A stretch of 64,000 nt of DNA, taken from Psychrobacter sp. 1044 (GTDB lineage: Bacteria > Pseudomonadota > Gammaproteobacteria > Pseudomonadales > Moraxellaceae). Below the pieces are notes generated by a model that was given only the letters and a program-made list of their open reading frames with translations, ran no database searches and was not told the DNA's origin. Positions 43,151 to 53,530 of the stretch are shown here, in pieces (the stretch's first letter is position 1; each line of letters opens with the position of its first letter). The stretch is taken from positions 1 through 64,000 of the forward strand of contig NZ_CAJHAZ010000016.1 in NCBI RefSeq assembly GCF_904846525.1, written 5' to 3'. The position numbers and the translations under genes are program-made.

Positions 43151-43708
43151 CTAACCATCGAGATTTTCGATACGGCTATTTTGGTCTTTAGATTTGCTGT
43201 ACTTACGCAAGCGTATATAGAGCGTCTTAGTGACGGTAGCGATAATTTTTTGTTGATCATCGACGATATCTGCTTGGTATTCCCGAAATACTGGCTCGCC
43301 GTCTTTTGCTAATTCCTGAATCGTGGTGATTTCATTGCTAGGAATTTTTAGGCGCGCAGTGACTTTGCTATTACTAGGGGCAATAAACTCAATATGTGAG
43401 CTTTTGTCCCAGACCACGTAACTGCTGCCCAGTTGGTGCATCAGTATTATCATATAGAATGGATCCACCATCGAATACAGGCTGCCGCCAAACTGAGTGC
43501 CTACGATGTTTTTGTTCAGCGTATTCAGCCCCATACTTACCACGCACAAACCTTGATCGAGATTGAGGTGATCGATTCTGATACCAGCGCCTACGTATGG
43601 TGCATAAGTATTGATACGCAGCTTCAGTAGGTGAGGTGTCAATAACGGCATGATACTTTGTTTGGCTCTGCGTTTTAGCGTCTCAAAATTGGTAGGTAGC
43701 AAACTCAT
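43151..43708 (-). CDS. DUF4442-family hotdog-fold protein
   Basis: 185 residues. The core (APYVGAGIRIDHLNLDQGLCVV, KNIVGTQFGGSLYSMVDPFYM, IEFIAPSNSKVTARL) follows the hotdog thioesterase-like fold of DUF4442 proteins. The substrate is unknown; a lipid- or acyl-CoA-related role is a family-level guess. Cytoplasmic. Stands alone, divergent from the DUF3360 gene. Confidence 0.8.
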   Translation of the reverse strand: MSLLPTNFETLKRRAKQSIMPLLTPHLLKLRINTYAPYVGAGIRIDHLNLDQGLCVVSMGLNTLNKNIVGTQFGGSLYSMVDPFYMIILMHQLGSSYVVWDKSSHIEFIAPSNSKVTARLKIPSNEITTIQELAKDGEPVFREYQADIVDDQQKIIATVTKTLYIRLRKYSKSKDQNSRIENLDG

Positions 43709-44223
43709 AAATTCGTCCTATTGCTTCTTTTATATTTTTTAGTGATACCGTTTGAGTCAAATTTTTTAGTGTACTTCTATCAAAGAGCAGTCACGAAAGG
43801 GCATTTATCATAAGTAAAAAATATCAAAACCGCTAGGCTTAAAGCGTAACTGACATGGATTTTCTATAGTTACTTAAAAGCTATAATAAACTATTTATTA
43901 TAACTATCTTTAATATTTAGTTATGTGATAACAAATATCTATATACAGATAATTATTAAGAAAAAGGTCATTTATTCTAATTTAAAGTTTATATTAAGTA
44001 TGTTTTTTCCCCATGGTTTTCTATTAAGTTCAATTTTGCATTAAATGGAAACTTTAATTTATATATTATAATAGTGTATGGACTTTTTGAGTGATTCTAA
44101 GTTCGCATTTCGAGTTCTTATGTCATACAATGGCTTGCAATTTTTAATGGACGCTTTAGTCACATTAAATTTCACTATCAAATTATCAGTTAAATAAAGC
44201 CTCAGTCGACATAAGGAAATGTG
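43709..44223. other. AT-rich divergent intergenic region
   Basis: 515 bp. Contains a perfect inverted repeat TATAATAAA/TTTATTATA at 43882-43902 with a three-base centre, which could be an operator or a cruciform. No gene seen. Confidence 0.5.
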
Positions 44224-45750
44224 ATGAGTAACACTCAGATCCCTTCTTCAGGGTCTAATCAGCAGTCATCAAATCCATCTAATTACGACAGCGAGCCATC
44301 AGGTAGCTACCTTGATTTACACAAACCAAGCGCAAACTTTGACAGTCGTGACGCTTATCTAAATCATGAATTACAAATCATGCAGCCAAAACGCTGGCGT
44401 CCCAATTTGCCATTTCGTGATTATCGCTTTGAGTATGAAGATACTATTCCTGCAATGGCGGCAACGATTGGTAAAGTGGTTATGGTGGGTGCGATTGCTG
44501 CAACATTTGCAGGTCCACTTGGTTTGGGTGATGCGTTCGTTTTAGAAAACGTTCGTTATGAGCTATTAATCGTTTCATTCTTTATCATCTTATTTTCAGG
44601 ATTTCTACTCCCGACAGCCAACCTTGCAGGTACTCACGGCCCCCTTATTCCGCTTATTCCTATCGTTGTTGCTGCTGGTGGTCACCCGATGGCCTTTGGT
44701 CTGCTCATCGGTGCCTTCGGTTTGCTATTGGCAATCAGTAAAGGGGGCAGTCTGCTGGCAAACTTGACCAGTAAAGGCGTGTGCGGTGGCCTCTTGATTT
44801 ACTTAGGGTTTATCGGTACCACCTCACAGGTCAAAAACCTCTTTGCTTGGGCAGAAGGTATTGGCATGTCGCATATTGCCTTTTTCATTATTTTGGCAAC
44901 GATTTTGTTGTATGCATTGCTTGAGCATTGGCAAAAACGCTGGCTTGCGGTTCCGCTAAGCTGTGTACTAGGTGGCGGACTTGCATTTGCATTGGGTGCA
45001 CCCTTTGAGTTCAAAACTGCACCAGGCTTACCAAACATGAACCCGATGTATTGGTGGGGTGAAAATACCGGTTGGATGCTAGGATTACCGACGGTTGAAA
45101 GCTTCATTGTCGTACTGCCGTTTGCTATTTTGGCCGTTGCTATGTGGTCACCAGATTTTTTAGGCCATCAGGTCTTTCAAAAAATCAGCTATCCTAAACG
45201 TACTGAAAAGGTACTCATGGATATCGATGACACAATGACCAGCGCATCGTTTCGCCAGGTCGTCGGTTCTGTATTGGGTGGTGCTAACTTTGCGTCATCG
45301 TGGGGCACCTATATTGTCCCAGCAGCGATTGCCAAACGTCCGATTCCTGCCGGTGCTTTACTGACGGCATTGTTCTGCATTATCGCAGGGGTTTGGGGCT
45401 ATCCAATGGATTTGGCTATCTGGCAGCCAGTGATGTGTGTGGCATTGATCGTTGGTGTGTTTATTCCACTGCTTGAAGCTGGTATGGAAATGACGCGCGA
45501 AGGAAAAACCACTCAGTCTGCTGCGATTGTAGTCTTTGCTTCTGCACTCGTGAATCCTGCCTTTGGCTGGTCACTCACGTTGTTGCTTGATAACTTAGGC
45601 TTGATTGGCTCGAAAGAACGCAGTGCCAATTTGACTAAAATGAGCCGCTGGATCATACCGGGTATTATGTTTGTGGTGTTGACAGGTGTGATGGCTATTG
45701 TTGGTATGCTACCGGGTATTCCAGCACTGATGGCAAACTTCCGCCATTAA
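44224..45750 (+). CDS. DUF3360-family membrane protein, putative transporter
   Basis: 508 residues. A cytoplasmic N-terminus of about 75 polar residues is followed by ten or more membrane segments. Motifs include LPTANLAGTHGPLIPLIPIV and ISKGGSLLANLTSKGVCGG, which recall the pseudo-symmetric SulP/NCS2 (UraA) fold. I recognise it as DUF3360, common in Psychrobacter and Vibrio. The substrate is unknown; an anion or nucleobase is possible. AAGGA is before the ATG at 44224; a GTG at 44221 is the alternative. Followed by a terminator, so monocistronic. Confidence 0.8.
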   Translation: MSNTQIPSSGSNQQSSNPSNYDSEPSGSYLDLHKPSANFDSRDAYLNHELQIMQPKRWRPNLPFRDYRFEYEDTIPAMAATIGKVVMVGAIAATFAGPLGLGDAFVLENVRYELLIVSFFIILFSGFLLPTANLAGTHGPLIPLIPIVVAAGGHPMAFGLLIGAFGLLLAISKGGSLLANLTSKGVCGGLLIYLGFIGTTSQVKNLFAWAEGIGMSHIAFFIILATILLYALLEHWQKRWLAVPLSCVLGGGLAFALGAPFEFKTAPGLPNMNPMYWWGENTGWMLGLPTVESFIVVLPFAILAVAMWSPDFLGHQVFQKISYPKRTEKVLMDIDDTMTSASFRQVVGSVLGGANFASSWGTYIVPAAIAKRPIPAGALLTALFCIIAGVWGYPMDLAIWQPVMCVALIVGVFIPLLEAGMEMTREGKTTQSAAIVVFASALVNPAFGWSLTLLLDNLGLIGSKERSANLTKMSRWIIPGIMFVVLTGVMAIVGMLPGIPALMANFRH

Positions 45751-45770
45751 TAGCATCTTGCTTACCTATA

Positions 45771-45797
45771 AAAAGTCAGCCTTAGTGCTGGCTTTTT
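45771..45797 (+). terminator. Terminator after the DUF3360 gene
   Basis: AAAGTCAGC and GCTGGCTTT arms (one G-T wobble), short loop, then T-run. Confidence 0.88.
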
Positions 45798-45883
45798 TAT
45801 GGGTGATGCTATGGCTAATAATTGGCTTGTAAAACAATGACTCCCGCCCCATAACTAGCAGTATTATAAGACTTTTAAGAGCA

Positions 45884-47737
45884 ATGAATTCTATGGTCAA
45901 TGTCTCAGAATCGAGCCCTATCGATGATAAAAAAGCCCGTCTTAAGCATTTAATTCAGCGCCTGCCAAATTTGCCAGGGGTCTATAAAATGCTGGGTAAA
46001 AATGGCGATATCTTATATGTCGGTAAAGCCAAGTCACTCAAGAGCCGTGTGAACAGCTACTTTGCTAAAACCATTGACCATCCAAAAACACGGGCGCTGG
46101 TGGCACGGATACATAATATTGAAACCATTATTACCCGTAGTGAGACCGAAGCGTTATTGCTCGAGCAAAACTTGATTAAAGAATATCGTCCGCCTTATAA
46201 CGTACTGTTGCGCGATGACAAATCCTATCTCTATGTGTTTATTTCAGCAGATAAGCCTTACCCGCGATTGGCTTATGGTCGCGGTAAAGGCAATCACCAA
46301 AAAGGTCGCTTTTTCGGTCCTTTCCCCTCTGCTCATGCCGCCAAAGAGACACTGGTATTGATGCAAAAAATGTTTCAGATGCGCCAATGTACCAATACCT
46401 TTTTTAAGCAACGTAAGCGTCCTTGTCTTGAGTATCAGATTAAGCGCTGCCGTGCGCCCTGCGTGGGCTTGGTATCGGCCGAAGAATATGCAGAAGATGT
46501 CAATAATACCATTCGTTTCCTAAAAGGCGACTCTAGCGATATTCATAGCGCTTTGATTGAAAAAATGGAAGCTTCTGCTGAAGAATTAGACTTTGAAAAG
46601 GCCGTGTTTTATCGCGATCAGCTGTCTATGCTGCGCGAAGTACAAGCCAAGCAAGCTGTTTATACTGTGCAAGGTGAGGCGGATGTGATTGCTATTGCCA
46701 GTCAAGCAGGCATGACTTGTGTCAACGTCTTGACCGTACGTGGCGGGCGTGTTCTTGGCGGTAAGAATTACTTCCCTGACGTTGATAGTAGCGAGCCTCT
46801 TGCTGATAATTTATCAGCATTTATTACCTCATTTTATTTTCAGGTGACGGATGACTTGCCCGCAGAAATCATGTTGAGTCATGAGTTGCCGGATCAGGTG
46901 GCGGTCAGTGAAGCATTGGCGAGCCATTTTGGCAGTAAAGTCGTGATCAAAACCAGTGTCCGTGAACACCGTGCTGAATGGTTAGATTTAGCCAAACTCA
47001 ATACCAATAATGCCCTAAAAACCAAGCTGGGCGACTATTTAGAGTTGCATGCGCGCTTTGGTGCCTTAAAAGATGTCTTAGCGGACGTCACTGATAGGAC
47101 CATTGATCGCATAGAGTGTTTTGATATCTCCCATACGATGGGCGAGGCGACCATTGGTAGCTGCGTAGTCTTTGACCAAGGTGGTTCGCGTCGCCGTGAT
47201 TATCGCCAATATGCGATTCATGACATTGTCGGTGGTGATGATTATGCCGCAATGAAACAAGTGCTGACACGGCGCTATAAAAAGCAGCCATTGCCTGATT
47301 TGTTGCTGATTGATGGTGGTAAAGGGCAGCTTGGCATCGCTAAAGAAGTGCTGACTGAGTTAGGTATTCTTGGTGATACTTTGCTGATTAGCGTGGCAAA
47401 AGGCGAAGGACGTAAGGCTGGTCTTGAAGTGCTGCATTTTATCGATCATGAGCCGCTTGATTTACCCATGGATAGCAAAGCGCTGCATTTATTGATGCAT
47501 ATCCGTGATGAGGCGCATCGATTTGCTATCACAGCACACCGTAAGAAACGTGACAAGCGCCGTTCATCGTCAGTGTTAGAAGTCATACCGGGGCTCGGTG
47601 AAAAGCGCCGCCGTGATTTACTCAATCATTTTGGCGGATTGCAACAATTGCTCGGTGCATCGCAGCAAGAATTGGCAGGCGTGCAAGGGATTGGTCCCAT
47701 TTTGGCTAAAACGGTTTATAAGGTTTTGCATGAATAA
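45884..47737 (+). CDS. uvrC: Excinuclease ABC subunit C
   Basis: 617 residues. The GIY-YIG nuclease domain ([27 protein letters not shown], about 30-57) makes the 3' incision. The UVR domain is near 210-245 ([23 protein letters not shown]). The RNase H-like domain making the 5' incision has [20 protein letters not shown] and [11 protein letters not shown]. Paired helix-hairpin-helix motifs ([27 protein letters not shown]) close the protein. ATG 45884; MVNV at 45893 is a possible alternative. Confidence 0.96.
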   Translation: MNSMVNVSESSPIDDKKARLKHLIQRLPNLPGVYKMLGKNGDILYVGKAKSLKSRVNSYFAKTIDHPKTRALVARIHNIETIITRSETEALLLEQNLIKEYRPPYNVLLRDDKSYLYVFISADKPYPRLAYGRGKGNHQKGRFFGPFPSAHAAKETLVLMQKMFQMRQCTNTFFKQRKRPCLEYQIKRCRAPCVGLVSAEEYAEDVNNTIRFLKGDSSDIHSALIEKMEASAEELDFEKAVFYRDQLSMLREVQAKQAVYTVQGEADVIAIASQAGMTCVNVLTVRGGRVLGGKNYFPDVDSSEPLADNLSAFITSFYFQVTDDLPAEIMLSHELPDQVAVSEALASHFGSKVVIKTSVREHRAEWLDLAKLNTNNALKTKLGDYLELHARFGALKDVLADVTDRTIDRIECFDISHTMGEATIGSCVVFDQGGSRRRDYRQYAIHDIVGGDDYAAMKQVLTRRYKKQPLPDLLLIDGGKGQLGIAKEVLTELGILGDTLLISVAKGEGRKAGLEVLHFIDHEPLDLPMDSKALHLLMHIRDEAHRFAITAHRKKRDKRRSSSVLEVIPGLGEKRRRDLLNHFGGLQQLLGASQQELAGVQGIGPILAKTVYKVLHE

Positions 47738-47787
47738 TTTAGGCGATATGTACCAAATTTATTTTTTGGCAATAGCACCTGAAAAGA

Positions 47788-47829
47788 AAAAAGAGGCTGT
47801 CTTAGAATTATCTAGGACAGCCTCTTTTA
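47788..47829. terminator. Bidirectional terminator between uvrC and folA
   Basis: AAAAGAGGCTGTC... and ...GACAGCCTCTTTT form a long, nearly perfect stem with a short ATTA loop region. Serves both convergent genes. Confidence 0.92.
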
Positions 47830-47851
47830 CATTTTGTTCGAAAACTTACTA

Positions 47852-48424
47852 CTATTCAGCGCTTTTTCTTTTATAAGTTACAAACCTAAAATCCAATTCA
47901 CTTTTTTCATCGTGTATTTGCTCAGACTCTTCTGCCACTTCAAATTCACTTGGCAACTCAGGATAAAAGGCATCACCATCGGTAATTTCGGTATCTACGT
48001 GAGTCAGTTCAATACGGTCGGTATACATCAAGGCATCGCTAAAGACGCGCTCACCGCCAATCACCCAAATCGTATCAAGATGTGCACCATGTGCGAGACT
48101 TGCTGCTTGTGTTAATGCATCATCTAAATTGTGCACCACATAAGCATTGCTTTTACCGACCAAACCTTTTTGTTCGGCATAATCTAGCTGGCTGCTGATG
48201 ATGAAGCTCACACGTTTTGGCAAAGGCTTGCTGCCCATGGATTCAAATGTCTTACGACCCATAATGACGATACCTTGGATCGCACCGTCATTCTGTTTGG
48301 TCGTCATGCTTTTAAAATGCTGCAAATCTGCTGAGATATGCCACGGTAGCTCATTATCTTTGCCGATACAGCGGTTGCTACTGATAGCTGCGATTTGGGC
48401 AACTTCGGTGTGGGCATAACTCAT
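47852..48424 (-). CDS. folA: Dihydrofolate reductase
   Basis: 190 residues. AAISSNRCIGKDNELPWHISADLQHFK holds the substrate loop and the Met20-like region. GIVIMGRKTFESMGSKPLPKR and WVIGGERVFSDALMYTDRIELTHV are the NADPH-site motifs. Regenerates tetrahydrofolate, which ThyA oxidises; the two genes are adjacent on the same strand. Confidence 0.95.
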   Translation of the reverse strand: MSYAHTEVAQIAAISSNRCIGKDNELPWHISADLQHFKSMTTKQNDGAIQGIVIMGRKTFESMGSKPLPKRVSFIISSQLDYAEQKGLVGKSNAYVVHNLDDALTQAASLAHGAHLDTIWVIGGERVFSDALMYTDRIELTHVDTEITDGDAFYPELPSEFEVAEESEQIHDEKSELDFRFVTYKRKSAE

Positions 48425-48500
48425 AACGTATCCTTTTTATTGTCTTTAACATGCTACTTTCATTTGCTGCATTTATTTGAAACTTCCAATCAGACAAAGG

Positions 48501-49391
48501 CTAGACTGCAACCTTTGCCTTAATCGCAGGATGCGACTCGTAACCATCAACGCTAATGTCTTCGTATTTGAAAGCAAAGATATCATTCACATTAGAGTTA
48601 AGCGTCAGCGTTGGTAGCTTATAAAGCTCACGCGTCAGTTGCAGCTCAACTTGCTCGCGGTGGTTTTGATAAATATGACAATCGCCACCCGTCCAGATAA
48701 ATTCGCCCACTTCTAATCCGCATACTTGCGCGACCATATGGGTCAGCAAGGCATAACTGGCAATATTAAATGGCACGCCTAGGAATAAATCTGCTGAACG
48801 CTGATAGAGCTGGCATGACAGTTTATTATCCGCCACAAAGAACTGAAATAGCGTATGGCAAGGCGGCAGCGCAACTTGATCTGCTTCACCGGGATTCCAA
48901 CCAGACACAATCAAACGTCTTGAATTGGGATTGGTTTTTATTTGCTCAATGACTTGGGTGATTTGATCGACACCATCATTATTGTAGCTCCCATCTTCAC
49001 GCTGGCTTGCGCCATAATTGCGCCACTGATGACCATAGACAGGGCCTAAATCACCAGCAGGGCGATTAAAGCGTGCCGTCTGTTCAGCCGTTGACCACTC
49101 ATTCCAAATGCGTACGCCATTGGCTTGTAGATAATCAACATGGGTGCTGCCACTTAAAAACCAAAATAGCTCATAGACGATAGATTTAAAGTGGACTTTT
49201 TTTGTGGTTAATAATGGGAAACCGTCGGCTAAATTAAAACGGAGCTGCGCGCCAAAGTGGCTCAGCGTACCAGTGCCAGTACGATCGCCTTTTTCAGTGC
49301 CTTCAGTGAGGACAAGATGCAGCAAATCTAGATAGGCTTGCTCATTTTTACGCTGCTTGTTGTTACTAATAATGGAGTTGCTCATGGTCAT
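48501..49391 (-). CDS. thyA: Thymidylate synthase
   Basis: 296 residues. The catalytic Cys is in [12 protein letters not shown], the folate-binding [14 protein letters not shown] precedes it, and [20 protein letters not shown] and the C-terminal [11 protein letters not shown] complete the family. It makes dTMP from dUMP using methylene-tetrahydrofolate. Start at 49391, or 49385 (MSNS). 75 bp upstream of folA and 74 bp downstream of lgt, so probably one operon. Confidence 0.97.
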   Translation of the reverse strand: MTMSNSIISNNKQRKNEQAYLDLLHLVLTEGTEKGDRTGTGTLSHFGAQLRFNLADGFPLLTTKKVHFKSIVYELFWFLSGSTHVDYLQANGVRIWNEWSTAEQTARFNRPAGDLGPVYGHQWRNYGASQREDGSYNNDGVDQITQVIEQIKTNPNSRRLIVSGWNPGEADQVALPPCHTLFQFFVADNKLSCQLYQRSADLFLGVPFNIASYALLTHMVAQVCGLEVGEFIWTGGDCHIYQNHREQVELQLTRELYKLPTLTLNSNVNDIFAFKYEDISVDGYESHPAIKAKVAV

Positions 49392-49465
49392 AAAATTGCT
49401 CTTCTACGCTATTAAAACGCATAGTTGTATTGTTTTTTAACAGGCTACTGGATGTGAATTAGTGC

Positions 49466-50350
49466 TTAATAAGCCGACTGCTTACCCCAGTCATAGATAC
49501 CGCGTTTGTAAGCGTATACCAGCATAATGAAACCAATAATAATCATGGGAGCGCTGAGTATTTGCCCTTTGGTCATCCAACCTAGTAATACAAATCCTTG
49601 GTCAGCATCGGGTTGGCGGAAAAACTCAATGATGAAGCGGCTAATGCCATAGCCCAATAAAAATACTGCCGATGCTGCCATACGTGGGCGTGGTTTTGAT
49701 GAATACCACCATAGGAATAGGAATAATAATAACCCTTCAGCAAGTGCCTCATACAGCTGTGAGGGGTGGCGAGGTAGCAAATACTGCCCATTTACTTCAA
49801 GCATTAACTCTTGTAGCTCAGGGTTGGTTTGCAATTGCTGCATATCAGTAGCAGCCGCTTGCGGGAAGTAGGTAAGCCAGTTGTAGCCACCGTTAGAGAC
49901 GCGGCCCCATAGCTCGCCATTGATGTAATTGCCAATACGACCAAATAACAAGCCCGTTGGCACGCAAGGAACGATAAAGTCCAGCACCTGAAACGGGGTC
50001 TTTTTATACTTGCGGGCAAAATATAACATGCCCAGTAAGACACCAATCATGCCGCCATGGAAAGACATGCCACCTTCCCAGACTTTGAAAAGGTAAGCGG
50101 GGTTTTGTAAAAATTCACCGAATTGATAAAACAACACATAGCCGACACGACCGCCCAAAATGACACCAAGTGCACCAAAAAAGACCAAGTCGGACACCAT
50201 GTCAGTGTTCCAATTTTCACGTTTGGTGCTGCGATACCAAGCCAGACCAAAGGCGGCGGCAAATGCCAACAAATACATTAGGCCATACCAGTGCACTTCT
50301 ACTGGACCCAAAGACAGCGCTACAGGATCGTACTGAGGATGTATCATCAT
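49466..50350 (-). CDS. lgt: Prolipoprotein diacylglyceryl transferase
   Basis: 294 residues, about seven membrane segments. The Lgt signature is FGRIGNYINGELWGRVSNGG, and WEGGMSFHGGMIGVLLG carries the conserved His-Gly-Gly. It attaches diacylglycerol to the lipobox Cys of prolipoproteins in the inner membrane. The lgt-thyA-folA order is widely conserved. Confidence 0.96.
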   Translation of the reverse strand: MMIHPQYDPVALSLGPVEVHWYGLMYLLAFAAAFGLAWYRSTKRENWNTDMVSDLVFFGALGVILGGRVGYVLFYQFGEFLQNPAYLFKVWEGGMSFHGGMIGVLLGMLYFARKYKKTPFQVLDFIVPCVPTGLLFGRIGNYINGELWGRVSNGGYNWLTYFPQAAATDMQQLQTNPELQELMLEVNGQYLLPRHPSQLYEALAEGLLLFLFLWWYSSKPRPRMAASAVFLLGYGISRFIIEFFRQPDADQGFVLLGWMTKGQILSAPMIIIGFIMLVYAYKRGIYDWGKQSAY

Positions 50351-50627
50351 AAAGGCATCATAAATTTGGTAATAGAATGCTGCTCATAATAGCAAAAATA
50401 GCCAGTGAGGCATACCAAATTACGGTGAGGCTCATCTCATGGTAACAACTTATCTGCTACGGGTAACATCTAGAAAGAAAGCCAGAAAACCGCTAAGATA
50501 TAAAAAAGCTGCTGAAAATAAATGCCATCATAAATATTGCATCATCATATTTAATGAAGCGTTAGATACTGCGCGCTTGTGCTAATGCACCGTATTAATG
50601 GATTAACCGTATTTTTAAGGAATGATT

Positions 50628-52259
50628 ATGCAAGCTAAGTTATCAAAAGTAGCAATACTACCTAATTTTTTACCCTCTAAAAAACAGTTGACGCCACTGG
50701 GTTTATTTGGCTTAGCGGCTTTAGCTTTGACTCCTGCTCAGGCAGCGAACAGTAGTATTGAGCAAGTGACCATTTATCAGGGCTTAGCGAGCGTGACTCG
50801 TGCGTTACCAATCAATGGTAGCGGTGAGCAGACACTGGTTTTTTCTTGTTTGTCCCCTTATATCGATAAAGACAGTGTGAGCGTACAAGCAGCAAATGGC
50901 ATCAATATTGGTGAAGTCAGTATCGAGACTTTAAGCGATGAGCAAGCAGCGCAGTGTCAGTATCAAGGTGAGGCGAGAGTGCAGACACAGCAAGATAATT
51001 TGGCAGTTATCAATGCTGAGTTAGAAGCGGCACGCTTAGCTAAAGCTTACTTGCAGAATTTAACCAAGGTCACGCAAATCAGTACAGATGGCACGCTTGC
51101 CAATAATGCGCGCGATCTGGAAACACAAGCGGTCAGTATCAATAAACGGATACTAGAAATTCAGCAGCGCCAAGCCCGTGTACAAGATGCGCTCAACCAA
51201 CTAATGGCGGGCAGCGCGACTTCCACTCAAAATAGTGTAACTCAAGTGAGTGTACGTACTGCCAGTCGAGTACCAAGCAGTGTAAAACTGCACTATCAAG
51301 TACGCGGCGCGGGTTGGGAGCCAACGTATCAAGCAAGGCTGAATACTGAAACCAAGCAATTAAATATCATTGCCTCTGCGGTTATTGCCCAGCAGACAGG
51401 AGAAAACTGGCTCGATGTCCCTTTGATGCTAAGCTCTGTCAATCCCAATCAAAACACCACCAGCCAATTACCACGAGTTGAGCGCTTTTCTTTATATGAA
51501 GAAGATAGAGAAAATCGGACTATATCTGTACCACCTATGGCGGAAAACATGCCTGTTGTGGTATCTGCAAGAGACAGCTATGGCGGTGCCTCGACACCTA
51601 ACATGGCACCGCTGCCAAGCTTTACCGTTAGCAGTCAGAATAAAAACGGCATTACCGAATATCGCTTACCGCAGCGTATTAGTATTCCAAGCGATGGCAG
51701 GCGCGTACGGACGGTCATTGATGAGCAGTCGGGCAGTAGCAAGCTATGGATTCGTAGTACGCCGAGCGTGGAGGCAGCTGGCTATTGGTATGCATCCGCA
51801 CCGTTCTTGACACCAGCTTGGGTAGATGGTTCGCTACAGCTATACCGTGATGATAATTATGTCGGGCAGGCGCGCTATAATTATCAAGCGCTCAAAGAGC
51901 AAGGTATCGGTTTTGGTATTGACCCTAATACTATCGTAAAGCAGATAGCTGATGAAGATAAGCAGGGTGATAAAGGCGCATTTAATCGCACGCAAACCTT
52001 GACTAAAACACAAGCTTATCAATTTACCAATCAGCACAACCGATCTATGCATTTACAAGTATTGGGCAGTGAGCCGATTAGCCGTGACGATAGTCTTAAA
52101 GTAACCATCACTCATAAACCGCCAGTGACTGAGCGTGACTGGAATGACAATAAAGGTATGGTTGCGTGGGAGTTCGATTTACCAAGTAAACAATCGAAAG
52201 TCATACAGTCGACCTCTCAGATTAGTTATCCTGCTAGCAAAAACTTATCAGTGAACTAA
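50628..52259 (+). CDS. DUF4139-family exported protein (mucoidy-inhibitor-like)
   Basis: 543 residues from MQAKLSK; TAAGG is seven bases upstream of 50628 but only one base before the in-frame ATG at 50622. A basic region then a hydrophobic signal (PLGLFGLAALALTPAQA) indicates export, cleavage near residue 40. A DUF4140-like N-terminal part (IEQVTIYQGLASVTRALPI) is followed by a coiled coil (about 120-195) and a DUF4139 domain (KLHYQVRGAGWEPTYQARLN ... TGENWLDVPLMLSSVNP). Family function is not established. Monocistronic. Confidence 0.85.
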   Translation: MQAKLSKVAILPNFLPSKKQLTPLGLFGLAALALTPAQAANSSIEQVTIYQGLASVTRALPINGSGEQTLVFSCLSPYIDKDSVSVQAANGINIGEVSIETLSDEQAAQCQYQGEARVQTQQDNLAVINAELEAARLAKAYLQNLTKVTQISTDGTLANNARDLETQAVSINKRILEIQQRQARVQDALNQLMAGSATSTQNSVTQVSVRTASRVPSSVKLHYQVRGAGWEPTYQARLNTETKQLNIIASAVIAQQTGENWLDVPLMLSSVNPNQNTTSQLPRVERFSLYEEDRENRTISVPPMAENMPVVVSARDSYGGASTPNMAPLPSFTVSSQNKNGITEYRLPQRISIPSDGRRVRTVIDEQSGSSKLWIRSTPSVEAAGYWYASAPFLTPAWVDGSLQLYRDDNYVGQARYNYQALKEQGIGFGIDPNTIVKQIADEDKQGDKGAFNRTQTLTKTQAYQFTNQHNRSMHLQVLGSEPISRDDSLKVTITHKPPVTERDWNDNKGMVAWEFDLPSKQSKVIQSTSQISYPASKNLSVN

Positions 52260-52337
52260 TTTGTCAGTGAACTAAGTTCACACTTAAATCAAGCTTGGCT
52301 GTTTGCTAGGCATATTTTTAGCAAAATTAGGAGTCTT

Positions 52338-53282
52338 ATGTGTATTGTCGCCATTGCTTGGCAACTGTTTGATGAGCTGCCTTTGGTGTTATTGTCCAAT
52401 CGCGATGAGTTTTTGCAGCGTCCGACAGAACTGCTACATCAATGGGAAGATAAGCCTGTTTTTGCAGGACGCGATGTACAAAGTGGCGGTACTTGGCTAG
52501 GTATTCATCAACAGCCCCATCAAGCCAATCATCAAGCCAATCATCAATACAGTCATCAATACAGTCATCAATACAGTCATCAATACAGTCATCAATACAG
52601 TCATCAAGCGCCTGAAGAATATTATCAGCAAAATGGACGTTGGGCTGCGGTATTGAATTTTCGCGATGGCGTGCAGGCAAGCTCTGATGAGTGCTCACGC
52701 GGGGCGCTAGTCACGGATTTCTTAACCAGTGATATAAGTCCGATGGAGTTTGCACGGCAGATTAGTTTGCAAAACTATGCTGGGTTCAATCTCATTATTG
52801 GTGATATGACACAAGCCGTTATTGTCAATAATCGTGGTCATGCTCCTATGCCACTATATGCAGGACTGCATATCATTTCCAATGGTCAGCCTGAGGACAG
52901 CTGGTTTAAAACTGAAAAGCTGCGAGGTAGGCTGCGCCAAGAAGTATTGCCACTAATCGCTGAGAATAGCGAACCTGAGTACTGGCAAGAAGCTGCCTTT
53001 GCGGTATTGTCTGATAATACGCAAGCCCCAGTGGATAAGCTGCCGGAGACTGGAGTGGCTGTTGAGATTGAGCAGATTCTGTCTTCTATTTATATAGAGC
53101 CTGTCGCTTTTAATCATACGCAAAATAATTTGCCCACTTATGCCACACGTACCCAAAGCATTTTAACCCTGAAATGTCATTCTCAGTTGGCAGATTCAGC
53201 AGTGGATGAGATTGCTAGATTAGTAAGCCGAGAGTGTCAGCATGACAATTATAAAGAATGTCGGCATGATAGTCATAAGTAG
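52338..53282 (+). CDS. NRDE/TANGO2-family protein with an HQYS repeat
   Basis: 314 residues. Starts MCIVAIAW with Cys2 at the N-terminus and contains LLSNRDEFLQRPT, the NRDE signature; SGGTWLGIH follows. These Ntn-hydrolase-like proteins relate to eukaryotic TANGO2, of uncertain function (haem or lipid metabolism have been proposed). Residues about 61-89 are HQAN twice and HQYS five times, inserted in a loop between GTWLGI and the GRWAAVLNFRD strand. Strong AGGAG precedes the ATG. The C-terminus has two similar segments (ECQHDNYK, ECRHDSHK). Confidence 0.87.
   Translation: MCIVAIAWQLFDELPLVLLSNRDEFLQRPTELLHQWEDKPVFAGRDVQSGGTWLGIHQQPHQANHQANHQYSHQYSHQYSHQYSHQYSHQAPEEYYQQNGRWAAVLNFRDGVQASSDECSRGALVTDFLTSDISPMEFARQISLQNYAGFNLIIGDMTQAVIVNNRGHAPMPLYAGLHIISNGQPEDSWFKTEKLRGRLRQEVLPLIAENSEPEYWQEAAFAVLSDNTQAPVDKLPETGVAVEIEQILSSIYIEPVAFNHTQNNLPTYATRTQSILTLKCHSQLADSAVDEIARLVSRECQHDNYKECRHDSHK
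52518..52601 (+). repeat. In-frame 12-nt tandem repeat array
   Basis: Two copies of CATCAAGCCAAT (52518-52541) then five identical copies of CATCAATACAGT (52542-52601), followed by a partial CATCAA. Encodes (HQAN)2(HQYS)5. The identity of the five units at DNA level points to recent expansion by slippage. Confidence 0.97.
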
Positions 53283-53530
53283 CCTATAGGCTTTTCATCT
53301 ATTAGCTTTCTAATCTATTAGCTTTTTCATCTACTCTTAATGAGGCTCACGTACAATTTCTATGAGAAGTTTGATACTACAGTTTTAATATCTAACAATA
53401 GAGAATCACCAATCCCTTTATTAAAGAATGGATTTCACTTTAAATTACTATTTATATGGCGTAAGATAAATATAGATATCACTAAAGTTCATACCAGCTG
53501 AGTAAATGATTATAAAACAAGGAGTGTGAA

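Noticed and set aside
52518..52601. CRISPR array
   Set aside because: Units are 12 nt, directly abutting with no spacers, and in a coding frame.
52336..52698. 120-codon minus-strand frame with a DDCI repeat
   Set aside because: The repeat is only the complement of the HQYS array in the NRDE gene; no start signal.
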